Source of the DNA: Alphaproteobacteria bacterium
GTDB taxonomy: Bacteria; Pseudomonadota; Alphaproteobacteria; Micropepsales; Micropepsaceae
DNA length: 64,000 bases
Reading direction: 5' to 3'
Assembly (NCBI GenBank): GCA_016124385.1
Contig: WGNU01000004.1
Span: 1 to 64,000 of the forward strand
In this document: in pieces, positions 7,202 to 16,381 of the stretch
Layout of the letters: every line of letters starts with the position of its first letter
How positions within the stretch are numbered: the first letter of the stretch is position 1
The notes under the pieces: model-generated
What the model saw: the letters and a program-made list of their open reading frames with translations, nothing else
Databases searched by the model: none
What the model was told of the DNA's origin: nothing
Program-made: the position numbers and the translations under genes

Positions 7202-8716
7202 ATGTTCGGCAAGCGTGCGTCAGGGGGAGCGGATACCGTCAATCCGCCGGTGAGGCCAAAGCCCGCGGCAGTGGCGCCGCAGCCGGCTGCCGCAGCGCCG
7301 CCCCCGCCGCCGGCCGCGGCCGAGACACCCGCCGTCGCTCAAACGCCGCCACCCGCGCCCACCGCCCAGCCGACCGTCGTCGGCAAGGCGAAGGCGCCGC
7401 CCAAGGCCAGCCCGCCGCGCGTGCTGGCCGTCGATGATCGCTCGGAAGACTATTTCGCAGTTAAGACCACCGTCTTCAACGCGCTGATCGATACGATCGA
7501 TCTTTCCCAGCTCGCCCAACTCGATGCGGAATCGGCGCGCGAGGAAATTCGCGACATCGTCAACGAGATCATTTCGATCAAAGCGGTCGTGATGTCGATC
7601 GCCGAGCAGGAGCAGCTGTTGCAGGACATCTGCAACGACGTGCTCGGCTATGGCCCGCTCGAGCCGCTCCTCGCCCGCGATGACATCGCGGACATCATGG
7701 TCAATGGCGCGAGCCGCGTCTTCATCGAAGTCGCCGGCCGCGTGCAGCTCACGAACGTGCGCTTCCGCGACAACGGCCAGCTGATGAACATCTGTCAGCG
7801 GATCGTCAGCCAGGTCGGCCGGCGCGTCGATGAAAGCTCGCCGATCTGCGACGCGCGCTTGCCCGACGGTAGCCGCGTCAATGTGATCGCCCCGCCGCTC
7901 GCCATCGACGGCCCCGCCCTCACCATTCGTAAGTTCAAGAAGGACAAGCTGAAGATGGACGATCTCGTCCGCTTCGGCTCGATCACCAAGGCGGGTGCCG
8001 CTGTCTTGAACATCGTCGGCAATGTCCGCTGCAACGTTGTCATCTCCGGCGGTACGGGTTCGGGTAAGACGACGCTTCTGAACTGCATGACCGGTTCGAT
8101 CGCCGATGATGAGCGCATCATCACCTGCGAGGACGCGGCCGAGCTTCAGCTGCAGCAGCCCCATGTCGTGCGTCTCGAAACGCGCCCGCCGAATCTTGAA
8201 GGGCACGGTCAGATCACGATGCGCGATCTCGTGCGGAACTGCCTGCGTATGCGCCCTGAGCGGATCATCGTCGGCGAGGTCCGCGGACCGGAGGCGTTCG
8301 ACCTCCTTCAGGCGATGAACACGGGCCATGACGGCTCGATGGGCACGCTCCACGCCAATAGCCCGCGTGAAGCGCTCTCGCGCCTTGAATCGATGATCAC
8401 GATGGGCGGCTTCGCACTGCCTTCCAAGACCATCCGCGAGATGATCGTCGCCTCGGTGGATGTCATCGTGCAGGCCGCTCGTCTTCGGGATGGTTCGCGT
8501 CGCATTACTCACGTGACCGAAGTGATCGGCATGGAAGGCGATGTCATCATCACCCAGGATTTGATGCTCTTCGAAATCGATGGCGAGGACGAGACCGGCC
8601 GCATCCGGGGCAAGCACGTCTCGACCGGTATTTCGCGTCCGAACTTCTGGGAACGCGCGCGCTACTACAATCGTGAGCGCGAGCTTCTGGAATCCCTCGA
8701 GAGCATGGCGGCATAA
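7202..8716 (+). CDS. cpaF: Tad secretion ATPase CpaF/TadA
   Basis: A 504-aa type II/IV secretion ATPase that powers Flp pilus assembly. A low-complexity Pro/Ala-rich N-terminus (residues about 15-75) precedes the conserved N-domain (YGPLEPLLARDDIADIMVNG). The RecA-like domain has Walker A GGTGSGKTT near residue 281-290, an Asp-box/Walker B region (RPERIIVGEVRG) and the His-box GTLHANSP. It is longer than the minimal core because of the Pro-rich linker. It lies 3 nt after cpaE and 5 nt before tadB. Confidence 0.96.
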   Translation: MFGKRASGGADTVNPPVRPKPAAVAPQPAAAAPPPPPAAAETPAVAQTPPPAPTAQPTVVGKAKAPPKASPPRVLAVDDRSEDYFAVKTTVFNALIDTIDLSQLAQLDAESAREEIRDIVNEIISIKAVVMSIAEQEQLLQDICNDVLGYGPLEPLLARDDIADIMVNGASRVFIEVAGRVQLTNVRFRDNGQLMNICQRIVSQVGRRVDESSPICDARLPDGSRVNVIAPPLAIDGPALTIRKFKKDKLKMDDLVRFGSITKAGAAVLNIVGNVRCNVVISGGTGSGKTTLLNCMTGSIADDERIITCEDAAELQLQQPHVVRLETRPPNLEGHGQITMRDLVRNCLRMRPERIIVGEVRGPEAFDLLQAMNTGHDGSMGTLHANSPREALSRLESMITMGGFALPSKTIREMIVASVDVIVQAARLRDGSRRITHVTEVIGMEGDVIITQDLMLFEIDGEDETGRIRGKHVSTGISRPNFWERARYYNRERELLESLESMAA

Positions 8717-8721
8717 TCGCG

Positions 8722-9723
8722 ATGGCGGATCACCAGCTCTACATGATGGTGGGTCTGATAGTCCTCGGCTTCATCGCCGTGGGTGCGGTGGCTTTCGCGT
8801 TTCTGAGCCCGACGATGGCCGGCGGCGATATCGCGCAAAAGCGGCTTGACGGCGTCATGGGCCCAAAGGCAAAGGGCTCGCGTATCAAGGATCTGACGGC
8901 CGAGAACAACGCGCAGCGCCGCAAGCAGGTTCAGGACACGTTGAAGGAGCTTGAGCGCAAGCAGCAGGAACAGAAAAAACGCATCACGCTGGCGGCGCGG
9001 ATTGAGCAGGCGGGCCTCGATTGGGACGAGCGAACGTTCTGGATGGTGAGCGGCATTTGCGGCCTTGCGGTTACGGCCGCGATGATGCTGTCGGGCCAGC
9101 CGCTTTACACGGCTCCGATCGCCGGCTTTGCGGCCGGCTTGGGCGTGCCGCGCTGGGCACTCTCGTTTCTGAAGGCGCGCCGCGAGAAGAAGTTCCTCCT
9201 CGAATTCGCGAACGCGATCGACATCATCGTGCGCGGCGTCAAGGCAGGCCTGCCGCTCAACGATTGCTTGAGGGTCATCGCGTCGGAAAGCCCAGAACCG
9301 GTCGGCCCTGAGTTCCGCTCGCTCGTCGAGGGCCTGAAGATCGGCGTAACGCTGGAGCAGGGGCTGAAGCGAATGTATGAGCGCACGCCGCTGCCTGAAG
9401 TGAATTTCTTCGCGATCGTGCTGACGATTCAGCAGAAGACGGGCGGCAACCTCTCAGAAGCGCTCGGCAATTTGGCGGGCGTGCTGCGCGACCGCAAGCG
9501 CATGAAAGGCAAGGTCGACGCGATGTCGTCCGAAGCCAAGGCCTCCGCCGGTATCATCGGCTCGCTGCCGATCGCGGTCATGCTGCTCGTTTACATCTCG
9601 ACGCCGGACTATATCGCGACGCTCTTCACCGAGCGTGTCGGCAATCTCATGCTGCTCGGCAGCGCCGTGTGGATGTCCGCGGGGGTCTACGTGATGCGCA
9701 CGATGATCAACTTCAAGATCTAG
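8722..9723 (+). CDS. tadB: Tad inner-membrane platform protein TadB
   Basis: A 333-aa GspF-like membrane protein. One helix at residues 6-30, a charged cytoplasmic stretch (about 50-95), two helices near 105-145, the type II secretion F domain at about 165-290 (EFANAIDIIVRGVKAGLPLNDCLRVI ... GGNLSEALGNLAGVLRDR), and C-terminal helices. With TadC it forms the platform on which the CpaF ATPase acts. The start 5 nt after cpaF suggests translational coupling. Confidence 0.92.
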   Translation: MADHQLYMMVGLIVLGFIAVGAVAFAFLSPTMAGGDIAQKRLDGVMGPKAKGSRIKDLTAENNAQRRKQVQDTLKELERKQQEQKKRITLAARIEQAGLDWDERTFWMVSGICGLAVTAAMMLSGQPLYTAPIAGFAAGLGVPRWALSFLKARREKKFLLEFANAIDIIVRGVKAGLPLNDCLRVIASESPEPVGPEFRSLVEGLKIGVTLEQGLKRMYERTPLPEVNFFAIVLTIQQKTGGNLSEALGNLAGVLRDRKRMKGKVDAMSSEAKASAGIIGSLPIAVMLLVYISTPDYIATLFTERVGNLMLLGSAVWMSAGVYVMRTMINFKI

Positions 9724-9732
9724 GGCGCGGCC

Positions 9733-10698
9733 ATGAACCTTGGGATCTTCAATCTTCTCTTCGATCAGAGCTTCGTCGTCACGGCGCTGGCCTCGGTCGC
9801 CGCCTTCGCGACGATCCTGACGCTAGGTCTGCCCTATCTCGAATCCGATCGCCTGAACGCGCGCCTGAAGTCGGTTGCGACGCGGCGCGAGGAATTGCGG
9901 CGCGCCCAGCGCGAGGCGCTGTCGAAGAAAAGCACGCTGCGCTCCACGCCCGTCGGCTTCATGAAGCGCACAGTCGATCAGCTGAACCTTGAGAACATCC
10001 TTCAGAGTGCGAATACGAAGGAAAAGCTCGCAATGGCCGGCTATCGTGGCCAGGGCCCGCTCATCACCTTCATGTTCTTCCGCTTCGTGATGCCGATCCT
10101 CCTGTTCGCGGCGGCGATCGTCTACCTCTTCGTCATGGGCAAGTACAACGCGCCGCCCTTCGCCAAGCTCGGCATGTCGGCGGGTGCGGCGCTGGTCGGC
10201 TTTTATGTGCCAGACCTTTTCGTCTCGAACATGATTTCGCGCCGCCAGGAATCGATCATGAAGGCGTTTCCCGACGCCCTCGACCTCCTTTTGATTTGCG
10301 TTGAATCCGGCATGTCCATCGAGGCCGCGTTCAACCGCGTCGCGTCCGAGATCGGTTCCTCCTCGATCGAGCTTGCCGAGGAATTGTCGCTGACGACGGC
10401 GGAACTCTCCTACCTGCCGGATCGCAAGCAGGCGTACGAGAATTTGGCCAAGCGCACAGGCCATCCTGGCGTCAAGGCGGTCTGTACGTCGCTGATCCAG
10501 GCCGAGCGCTATGGCACGCCGCTCGGCACCGCCCTGCGCGTGATGGCGCAGGAAAATCGCGAGCTGCGCATGCAGGCGGCCGAGAAGAAGGCGGCGTCAT
10601 TGCCCGCCAAGCTCACGGTGCCGATGATCGTCTTCTTCCTGCCGGTGCTCTTCGTGGTCATTCTGGGCCCGGCGGCGATGAAGGTGATGAAGCTTTAA
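9733..10698 (+). CDS. tadC: Tad inner-membrane platform protein TadC
   Basis: A 321-aa second GspF-domain protein, paired with TadB. A membrane helix near residues 13-33, two more near 108-160, and the F domain at about 180-300 (FPDALDLLLICVESGMSIEAAFNRVASEIG ... GTPLGTALRVMAQENRELR), followed by a C-terminal helix (LTVPMIVFFLPVLFVVILGPAAM). It is the last gene of the cpa operon on this strand and is followed by a clear terminator. Confidence 0.92.
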   Translation: MNLGIFNLLFDQSFVVTALASVAAFATILTLGLPYLESDRLNARLKSVATRREELRRAQREALSKKSTLRSTPVGFMKRTVDQLNLENILQSANTKEKLAMAGYRGQGPLITFMFFRFVMPILLFAAAIVYLFVMGKYNAPPFAKLGMSAGAALVGFYVPDLFVSNMISRRQESIMKAFPDALDLLLICVESGMSIEAAFNRVASEIGSSSIELAEELSLTTAELSYLPDRKQAYENLAKRTGHPGVKAVCTSLIQAERYGTPLGTALRVMAQENRELRMQAAEKKAASLPAKLTVPMIVFFLPVLFVVILGPAAMKVMKL

Positions 10699-10742
10699 GC
10701 GGCCGACGCCGCACACCGAACACGGCACACCGCGTCTACGAA

Positions 10743-10766
10743 AAGACCCGCCTCTCGGCGGGTCTT
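10743..10766. terminator. Bidirectional terminator between tadC and tadD
   Basis: A perfect 10-bp stem (aagacccgcc / ggcgggtctt) with loop TCTC, ending in TT on the plus strand and read as TTTT-rich on the minus strand. It lies between the converging tadC and tadD genes. Confidence 0.75.
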
Positions 10767-10791
10767 GCTCGTTCGAGAGGGTCGTGCGCGC

Positions 10792-11724
10792 TTAAGGCGT
10801 GGGCGTCGTCGTGATGGGCTTGGGCGCCGTGCTCGCCGTGAACTGCTCGTAGTACTGCACGTTGTTGCGCGCCTGCGCGGGCGAGAGATCCTCGCGTGAG
10901 ACGCGCTCGGCGGCCGTGAGGTCGCCCTTCAGACCAAGGACCAAAGCGAGGTTCTGGCGAACGCGCGCGCTGGCGGCCGGATTGGCCGCCGCTTCGCTCA
11001 GATAACGCTGCGCGCCGTCGAGATCGCCGGCGAGCGCGAGCGTGAGGCCCAGATTGTTGAGGACGCTGACCTCGCCGGGCGCGAGCTTGAGCGCGGCCTC
11101 GTAGCGGGCGCGCGCCTCCTCGTGCCGGCCAAGCTGATCATAGGCGACGCCTTCGGCCGAGAGCATTTCCCAGTCGGGCTGCTGCATCTGCGCGGCGCGT
11201 GAGAGGAACGGCAGCGCGTCCTTCGCGCGGCCGGCGGCGACCAGCGCCTTGCCGTACTCTGCCAGAAGGCCGGCATGGTCGGGCGCGCGCACGAGCGCGG
11301 GCTTGAGGGCCGTGACGGCCGAATTGCCCGAGCCGAGGCGGCGCAGCGCCACCGAGAAGGCGATCTGCGCCTCGATGTCGTCGGGGTTGGCCTGCGCCTT
11401 GCCGGCAAGAACGACGGCCTGGGCGACCGGATCATTGGGATCGGCCTGGGCAAGGCCTTCGCTGGCCGCACCGGGCGCCGCCCCGGCAGTGGCGGCCGCG
11501 GCCTCGGCCGGCGCTTCGCCGACATTGCCGACGGGCTTCAGACCCTGCGGCGTCATCACCGATACGCCGGTGATGGCGCGCGAGGAACCGTTGGGGGCGG
11601 TGGCGGTGCTCGCCGTCGTGCCGGCGTCGCCGGTCGCGCAGGCCGAGAGAAGACTGGCCGCCGCAGCGCTCATGGCGAGGTGAGCGAAGCGCTTGCGCAA
11701 GGAGAACGCCCGAGACGCCGTCAT
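10792..11724 (-). CDS. tadD: TPR lipoprotein TadD
   Basis: A 310-aa protein. The start at 11724 is preferred over 11766 because GGGAG lies 7 nt upstream and the product begins with an intact lipoprotein signal (lipobox LLSAC near residue 28). Residues about 95-290 contain tetratricopeptide repeats (PDHAGLLAEYGKALVAAGRAKDALPFLSRAA; YDQLGRHEEARARYEAALKLAPGEVSVLNNLGLTLALAGDLDGAQRYL). TadD-type TPR lipoproteins are needed for Tad pilus assembly. It converges on the cpa operon, a common arrangement. Confidence 0.88.
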   Translation of the reverse strand: MTASRAFSLRKRFAHLAMSAAAASLLSACATGDAGTTASTATAPNGSSRAITGVSVMTPQGLKPVGNVGEAPAEAAAATAGAAPGAASEGLAQADPNDPVAQAVVLAGKAQANPDDIEAQIAFSVALRRLGSGNSAVTALKPALVRAPDHAGLLAEYGKALVAAGRAKDALPFLSRAAQMQQPDWEMLSAEGVAYDQLGRHEEARARYEAALKLAPGEVSVLNNLGLTLALAGDLDGAQRYLSEAAANPAASARVRQNLALVLGLKGDLTAAERVSREDLSPAQARNNVQYYEQFTASTAPKPITTTPTP

Positions 11725-11814
11725 CGTCAAACTCCCAATTGAAGCGGTCCCGCGCGAGGGACGCACGGAGCCAGCGGAGGCTTAGAGCTCGACGCCCATG
11801 ATCCTCGCGGATGC

Positions 11815-11829
11815 ATAACAAAGGCTTAA
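11815..11829. promoter_or_regulatory. Candidate CtrA-like site upstream of tadD (weak)
   Basis: Read on the minus strand this is TTAA-N7-TTAT, one base off the TTAA-N7-TTAA core, about 91 nt before the tadD start. It lies in the 212-nt divergent region shared with the TAXI gene. Confidence 0.25.
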
Positions 11830-11936
11830 GCGAGGCCTAGCCGAAAAAAGACGAAGCCCGTGATCTGGCTCGCGTTTACGCTGCTGGGAGGCGGGCCTAT
11901 AGTGCCGCCGCGCGGCCGCTTCGCCTCGCCGCGCGC

Positions 11937-12965
11937 ATGATGGGATCGATGGCACGCATCTTAGGGATCGCACTGTTGCTGGCGTCGGCCGTGCTTGTCA
12001 TGAGCATGGCCTCGCCGAGTCAGACGCAGACCCGCATGTCGTTCCAGATCGCGACGGGCTCGCCGGCGGGCACGTATTATCCTATCGGCCAAATGCTCGC
12101 CTCCATCATTTCCAATCCACCGGGCGTCGGGCGATGCCAGGAGCCGGGCCGCTGCGGCCCGCCCGGGCTCCTCGCGGCTGCGCGCGCCTCCGATGGCGCG
12201 GTCGCCAATGCCCGCGCGGTGAACGAGGGGCGCGTTCCCTCTGCGCTCGTTCAATCGGATATCGCCCAAATGGCCGCGAGCGGCGAGGGCGTCTTCGCCA
12301 AGGAAGGCCCGCGCGACCGCCTGCGCGCGATCGCCAATCTGTTTCCTGAATTCGTCCATATCGTCGCCTCGACGGAATCGGGCGTGACGCGGCTGAGCGA
12401 CCTCCGGCGCAAGCGCGTCGCGGTGGATGCGCCCGAGTCCGGCACGCGCGCGACGGCGATGCGCATCTTCGGCGCGCTCGGCCTCAACGCCCGCAACATG
12501 AAGCTGAGCGATGAATCGGCCGAGCCGGCGGCGCGCCGCCTGGAGGAAGGCTCGCTCGATGCCTTCGTCTTTGTGGGGGGACCGCCCCTCGGCGTGATCG
12601 CGGATCTGATCGCCTCCGGCAAGGCGCGGCTGGTGCCGATCACCGGCAAGGCGATCACCGCGCTGACGGCGGAGGCGAAGGCCTTGCGGATCGCGCAGAT
12701 CCCCTCTTCATTTTATCCGGGCGCGGAGGACACGCCGACTATCGCCGTCTCCGCGCTGTGGGTCGTCAGTTCCGAGGTGCCCGACACGATCGTCGAGGCG
12801 GTGACGCGCGCGTTGTGGCATCCCGCCAACCGCCGCCTCCTTGATTCCGGGCATCCGATGGGGCGGCTGATCCGCCCGGAAGTGGCGATGCTGGGTCTAC
12901 CGATCCCGCTTCACCCGGGCGCCGAACGCGCCTATCGCGAACTGGCCGGCACGGCGGACCGCTGA
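11937..12965 (+). CDS. TAXI-family TRAP transporter solute-binding protein
   Basis: A 342-aa exported protein. After an N-terminal signal (ILGIALLLASAVLVMSMA) comes the TAXI pattern FQIATGSPAGTYYPIGQMLASII, then a periplasmic binding-protein II fold (LVQSDIAQMA; ESGVTRLSDLRRKRVAVDAPESGTRATA). A CQEPGRC pair forms a small loop near residue 65-71. No TRAP membrane subunit lies nearby, so the partner and ligand are unknown. The start is uncertain: ATGs at 11937, 11940 and 11949 are all in frame and none has a strong ribosome binding site. The gene converges on the dehydrogenase at 12968 with a 2-nt gap. Confidence 0.85.
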   Translation: MMGSMARILGIALLLASAVLVMSMASPSQTQTRMSFQIATGSPAGTYYPIGQMLASIISNPPGVGRCQEPGRCGPPGLLAAARASDGAVANARAVNEGRVPSALVQSDIAQMAASGEGVFAKEGPRDRLRAIANLFPEFVHIVASTESGVTRLSDLRRKRVAVDAPESGTRATAMRIFGALGLNARNMKLSDESAEPAARRLEEGSLDAFVFVGGPPLGVIADLIASGKARLVPITGKAITALTAEAKALRIAQIPSSFYPGAEDTPTIAVSALWVVSSEVPDTIVEAVTRALWHPANRRLLDSGHPMGRLIRPEVAMLGLPIPLHPGAERAYRELAGTADR

Positions 12966-12967
12966 GC

Positions 12968-13909
12968 CTAATAGCCGCGCGCCCGTTCCACGCAGTGCTC
13001 GGGGAGCCGCCCCGCTTCGATCCGCTTGATCCCGGCAACGACCGTCTCCGCAACGAACCGCGGATCGGTCAGCGCCGCGACATGGGGCGTGACGGTGACC
13101 CGCGGATGATCCCAAAAAGAACTGTCGGCCGGCAGCGGCTCCTCAGCGAAGACGTCGAGCGTTGCTTCGCTGAGGTGTCCGCGGTCGAGCGCGGCGAGGA
13201 GATCCACCTCGACGACGTGATCGCCGCGCGCCGCATTGATGATCGAGGCGCCCTTCGGCAGCAGCGCCAGCCGATCGGCGTTGAGGAGGTGGCGCGTCTC
13301 GGGCGTCAGCGGTAGGAGGCAGATGAGGATGTCGCTGCGCGCGAGAACCTGATCGAGTCCCTCGGCGCCGGTGTGGCACGCGATGCCATCGATTGATTTC
13401 TGGGTGCGGCTCCATCCGGCAAGGTCATACCCGAAGGGACGGAGCATCTGTGCCGCGGCGCTCCCCAGCACGCCCAACCCCAGAAGACCCACGCGCACGT
13501 CGCGCGCGGGCGGCACGGCGAGCGGCCGCCATGCGCGCTCGCGCTGGGCGAGGTCGAAGGCGCGCTGGCGGCGATGGTGGCGGAGCGTGTGGAGAACGAT
13601 GTACTCGCTCATCGACGTCGTGAGCGAGGGATCGACGACGCGGACCAGCGGGACATTGGGCGGCAGCGAGGGATCACTCAGCAGATGATCGACCCCGGCG
13701 CCGAGCGAGAAGATGCCGGCCAGATTCGGAAACTGCGCGAGCCAGCCCGCCGGCGGCTTCCAGACGAGCGCATAGGCGACTTCGTTCGGGTCGCCAATCT
13801 CCGGCGCGGTCCTGATGTCGATCGCCGCGCCGGCGTCGGCGAGGTGACCGCGCCACAGGGCGGCGTCATCGCTCGGCGATGAAAAGACGAGCGCGCCGCG
13901 CCCCGCCAC
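12968..13909 (-). CDS. D-2-hydroxyacid dehydrogenase (glyoxylate/hydroxypyruvate reductase A type)
   Basis: A 313-aa NAD(P)-dependent dehydrogenase that interconverts 2-keto and D-2-hydroxy acids. The Rossmann motif GLGVLG lies at residues 144-149. The catalytic Arg (NAARGDHV), Glu (DVFAEEPLP) and His (VTPHVAA) are all present, and the short GhrA-like N-terminal domain matches. The GTG at 13909 is chosen because the track ORF otherwise runs back through the cytochrome c gene. It begins 4 nt after that gene's stop, so translation is probably coupled. No clear ribosome binding site is visible. Confidence 0.82.
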   Translation of the reverse strand: MAGRGALVFSSPSDDAALWRGHLADAGAAIDIRTAPEIGDPNEVAYALVWKPPAGWLAQFPNLAGIFSLGAGVDHLLSDPSLPPNVPLVRVVDPSLTTSMSEYIVLHTLRHHRRQRAFDLAQRERAWRPLAVPPARDVRVGLLGLGVLGSAAAQMLRPFGYDLAGWSRTQKSIDGIACHTGAEGLDQVLARSDILICLLPLTPETRHLLNADRLALLPKGASIINAARGDHVVEVDLLAALDRGHLSEATLDVFAEEPLPADSSFWDHPRVTVTPHVAALTDPRFVAETVVAGIKRIEAGRLPEHCVERARGY

Positions 13910-13913
13910 GCGG

Positions 13914-14546
13914 TTATTGCGGCGCGGCTGGCGCCTCGCCGCCTTCGGGCGCCGCGTCGGGGGCAGGCGCTTCTTCCGGCGCAGCGGCGGGACTGGGCGC
14001 CGGCAGCGGCTGCGGCGTGTCTGCCCAGGTGCGCATGTAAGCGATGAGGTTGATGCGATCTTCTGACTTCGAGAGGCCCGCGAAAGACATCTTCGTGCCG
14101 GGGATGGCCGCATTCGGCTTGCGCAGGAACTCATAAAGCGCAGCGTAGGTCCACATACCCTCTTCCGCTTTCATCGCAGCCGAATAGCTGAAATAGGCAT
14201 TGTGAGCGTGCGGTCCGCCGACGATGTCCCACAAATTGGGGCCAATCTTGTTTGCGCCGCCTTTGTCCCAAGAATGGCACTGCGTACACCGGCCGGCGAC
14301 CCGCTCACCGGCTGCAACGTCCGCACTCGCGAGGACGACGCCGAAATCGGGCAGCGTGTCCGCCGGCACATCGGTCTCCGTGCCGCCCTGTTCGCCGGCG
14401 TCTTCGGTTGCCACCGCGACCGCGTATCCCGGGGTCTGCGGCGCTTCGACGTAAAAGATCGCGTTGCCGACCTCGTTGATCGCAAAGAGCGAGAGGACGG
14501 CGAAGCCAAGCGCCATGAGGATCTTATTGATCTCGAAGGAATCCAT
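13914..14546 (-). CDS. Membrane-anchored c-type cytochrome (CycM-like)
   Basis: A 210-aa protein. The ATG at 14546 has GGAG about 9 nt upstream; the longer track ORF is not protein-like before it. An uncleaved N-terminal helix (residues about 8-30, LMALGFAVLSLFAINEVGNAIF) anchors it. Residues 75-175 are a class I cytochrome c with heme site CTQCH (87-91) and axial Met in GTKMSFAGL. The tail is a Pro/Ala/Glu-rich low-complexity segment. It probably carries electrons between the bc1 complex and terminal oxidases. The cytochrome-kdsB-pheA neighbourhood is common in alphaproteobacteria. Confidence 0.9.
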   Translation of the reverse strand: MDSFEINKILMALGFAVLSLFAINEVGNAIFYVEAPQTPGYAVAVATEDAGEQGGTETDVPADTLPDFGVVLASADVAAGERVAGRCTQCHSWDKGGANKIGPNLWDIVGGPHAHNAYFSYSAAMKAEEGMWTYAALYEFLRKPNAAIPGTKMSFAGLSKSEDRINLIAYMRTWADTPQPLPAPSPAAAPEEAPAPDAAPEGGEAPAAPQ

Positions 14547-14731
14547 GGAAAGCAGCTCCAGGCGGCCAGCGGGACGGGCCGGGTGGTCGGAAGGCGTCCT
14601 CTTGTGCCACGGGGGCCCGCCCCGTTGAAGGGACGCAGGAACGACGCACGACGGTAGTTTATCTAGTTGACGCAAGCGCTTGTGTCGCGGCATGAGCCTT
14701 GCGGCGATGCGTCGCAGAATGAGGGTGGGAG

Positions 14732-15514
14732 ATGGCAGTGGCGGCGACATGGGCGGAGCGGGCGATCGTCTTGATCCCCGCGCGGATGGCCTCGACGCGC
14801 TTGCCGGGCAAGCCGCTGGCCGTGATCGCGGGCGAGCCCATGATCGTCCAGGTGTGGCGCCGTGCCCGGGAAGCCGGGTTTGCGAACGTCGCGGTCGCCT
14901 GCGCGGAACGCGAGATCGCCGCGGCAATCGAGGCGGCAGGCGGCGCGGCGGTGCTGACGGACCCCGCGCACCCCTCGGGCTCGGACCGCATCTGGGAAGC
15001 GCTCGGCCACCTCGATCCGGACGGGCGCTTCGACCTCATCATCAATCTCCAGGGCGATCTGCCGACCATTGCCCCGGATGCGATCGCCGCCGCCGGCCGG
15101 GTGGTCGCGGAAGGCGCGGACGATATCGGAACGCTCGCCGCACCCATCCAAGAGGGCGATGCGGACCGCGCGAACCCGAACGTCACCAAGGCGATCATCG
15201 CCTGGGAGGAGGGCGAAAAACGCGGCCGCGCGCTCTATTTCACCCGCGCCTCCGCGCCAGCCGGGCCAGGCCCGCTTTGGCACCATGTCGGCATCTATGC
15301 CTATCGCCGGGCGGCGCTCTCGCGTTTCGTCGCGCTGCCGCCGTCCCCGCTTGAAAAGCGCGAGCGGCTGGAGCAATTGCGGGCCCTGGAAGCGGGCATG
15401 ACGATCGGCATCGCCCGGATCGAGGGCGTACCGCTCGGCGTCGACACGCCGGAAGATCTTGAGAAGGCCCGCGCGATCCTTGAGAGCACGGCCGGGAAGG
15501 GAAGTGACCGATGA
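14732..15514 (+). CDS. kdsB: 3-deoxy-manno-octulosonate cytidylyltransferase
   Basis: A 260-aa enzyme that activates Kdo as CMP-Kdo for lipopolysaccharide synthesis. The N-terminal nucleotide-binding motif (IPARMASTRLPGKPL, residues about 16-30), the HPSGSDRIWEA loop and NLQGDLPTI are typical. Length fits the family. It overlaps pheA by 4 nt (ATGA), so the two are co-transcribed. It is divergent from the cytochrome c gene across a 185-nt gap. Confidence 0.95.
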   Translation: MAVAATWAERAIVLIPARMASTRLPGKPLAVIAGEPMIVQVWRRAREAGFANVAVACAEREIAAAIEAAGGAAVLTDPAHPSGSDRIWEALGHLDPDGRFDLIINLQGDLPTIAPDAIAAAGRVVAEGADDIGTLAAPIQEGDADRANPNVTKAIIAWEEGEKRGRALYFTRASAPAGPGPLWHHVGIYAYRRAALSRFVALPPSPLEKRERLEQLRALEAGMTIGIARIEGVPLGVDTPEDLEKARAILESTAGKGSDR

Positions 15515-16374
15515 CGAACGCGCGCCGCACGATCGCGTTTCAGGGCGAGCCGGGAGCGAACTCCCACATCGCCTGCCGCGAAGTGATGCCGGACGGCGAG
15601 GCGCTGCCCTGCGCGACGTTCGAGGATGCCTTCGCTGCCGTCGCCGACGGCCGCGCCCAGCTGGCGATGATCCCGATCGAGAACTCGCTCCACGGCCGCA
15701 TCGCCGACATCCACCATCTCCTGCCCGATTCCGGCCTCTACATCACCGGCGAACACTTTCTGCGCGTGCACCACCAATTGTTGGCCGTGAAGGGCGCAAC
15801 GCTCGAAGGCCTCAAATCGGTGATCAGCCAGGTGCCGGCGCTTGGCCAATGCCGAAACATCATCAAGCGCCTGGGGCTGAAGGCCATCGCGGGCGCCGAT
15901 ACCGCCGGCTCCGCCCGCCATGTCGCCGAAGTGAAGGACAAGACGCTCGCCGCGCTCGCAACGGATCTCGCCGCCGAAATCTACGGCCTTGAAGTGCTCG
16001 CGAAAGACGTCGAGGACGCGCCGCACAACACGACACGCTTTCTCCTGATGGCGAACGAGCCCGACGATGCCGAACACACGGGCGATCCGGTCGTGACGAG
16101 CTTCGTGTTCCGGGTACGGAACGTTCCGGCTGCGCTCTATAAGGCGATGGGCGGGTTCGCGACGAACGGCGTCAACATGACCAAGCTCGAGAGCTATCAG
16201 ATCGACGGCACGTTCACCGCGACTCAATTCTATGCCGATATCGAGGGCCACCCGGAGGAGCGCAGCGTCCGCCTCGCGCTCGAGGAGCTGCAATTCTTCA
16301 CGACGCATTTGCGCATTCTGGGCGTCTATCCCGCTCACCCGTATCGCCAGATCGCGGCCGGAAGGCGCGCCTAA
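15511..16374 (+). CDS. pheA: Prephenate dehydratase
   Basis: A 287-aa monofunctional prephenate dehydratase that makes phenylpyruvate in phenylalanine synthesis. The catalytic domain (IAFQGEPGANSHIACREVMP ... MIPIENSLHGRI) contains the essential Thr-Arg-Phe motif in NTTRFLLM near residue 171-178. A C-terminal ACT domain (SFVFRVRNVPAALYKAMGGFATNGVNMTKLESY) should bind phenylalanine for feedback control. There is no chorismate mutase domain. It converges on the VOC gene with a 7-nt gap. Confidence 0.95.
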   Translation: MTNARRTIAFQGEPGANSHIACREVMPDGEALPCATFEDAFAAVADGRAQLAMIPIENSLHGRIADIHHLLPDSGLYITGEHFLRVHHQLLAVKGATLEGLKSVISQVPALGQCRNIIKRLGLKAIAGADTAGSARHVAEVKDKTLAALATDLAAEIYGLEVLAKDVEDAPHNTTRFLLMANEPDDAEHTGDPVVTSFVFRVRNVPAALYKAMGGFATNGVNMTKLESYQIDGTFTATQFYADIEGHPEERSVRLALEELQFFTTHLRILGVYPAHPYRQIAAGRRA

Positions 16375-16381
16375 CGCGGCC

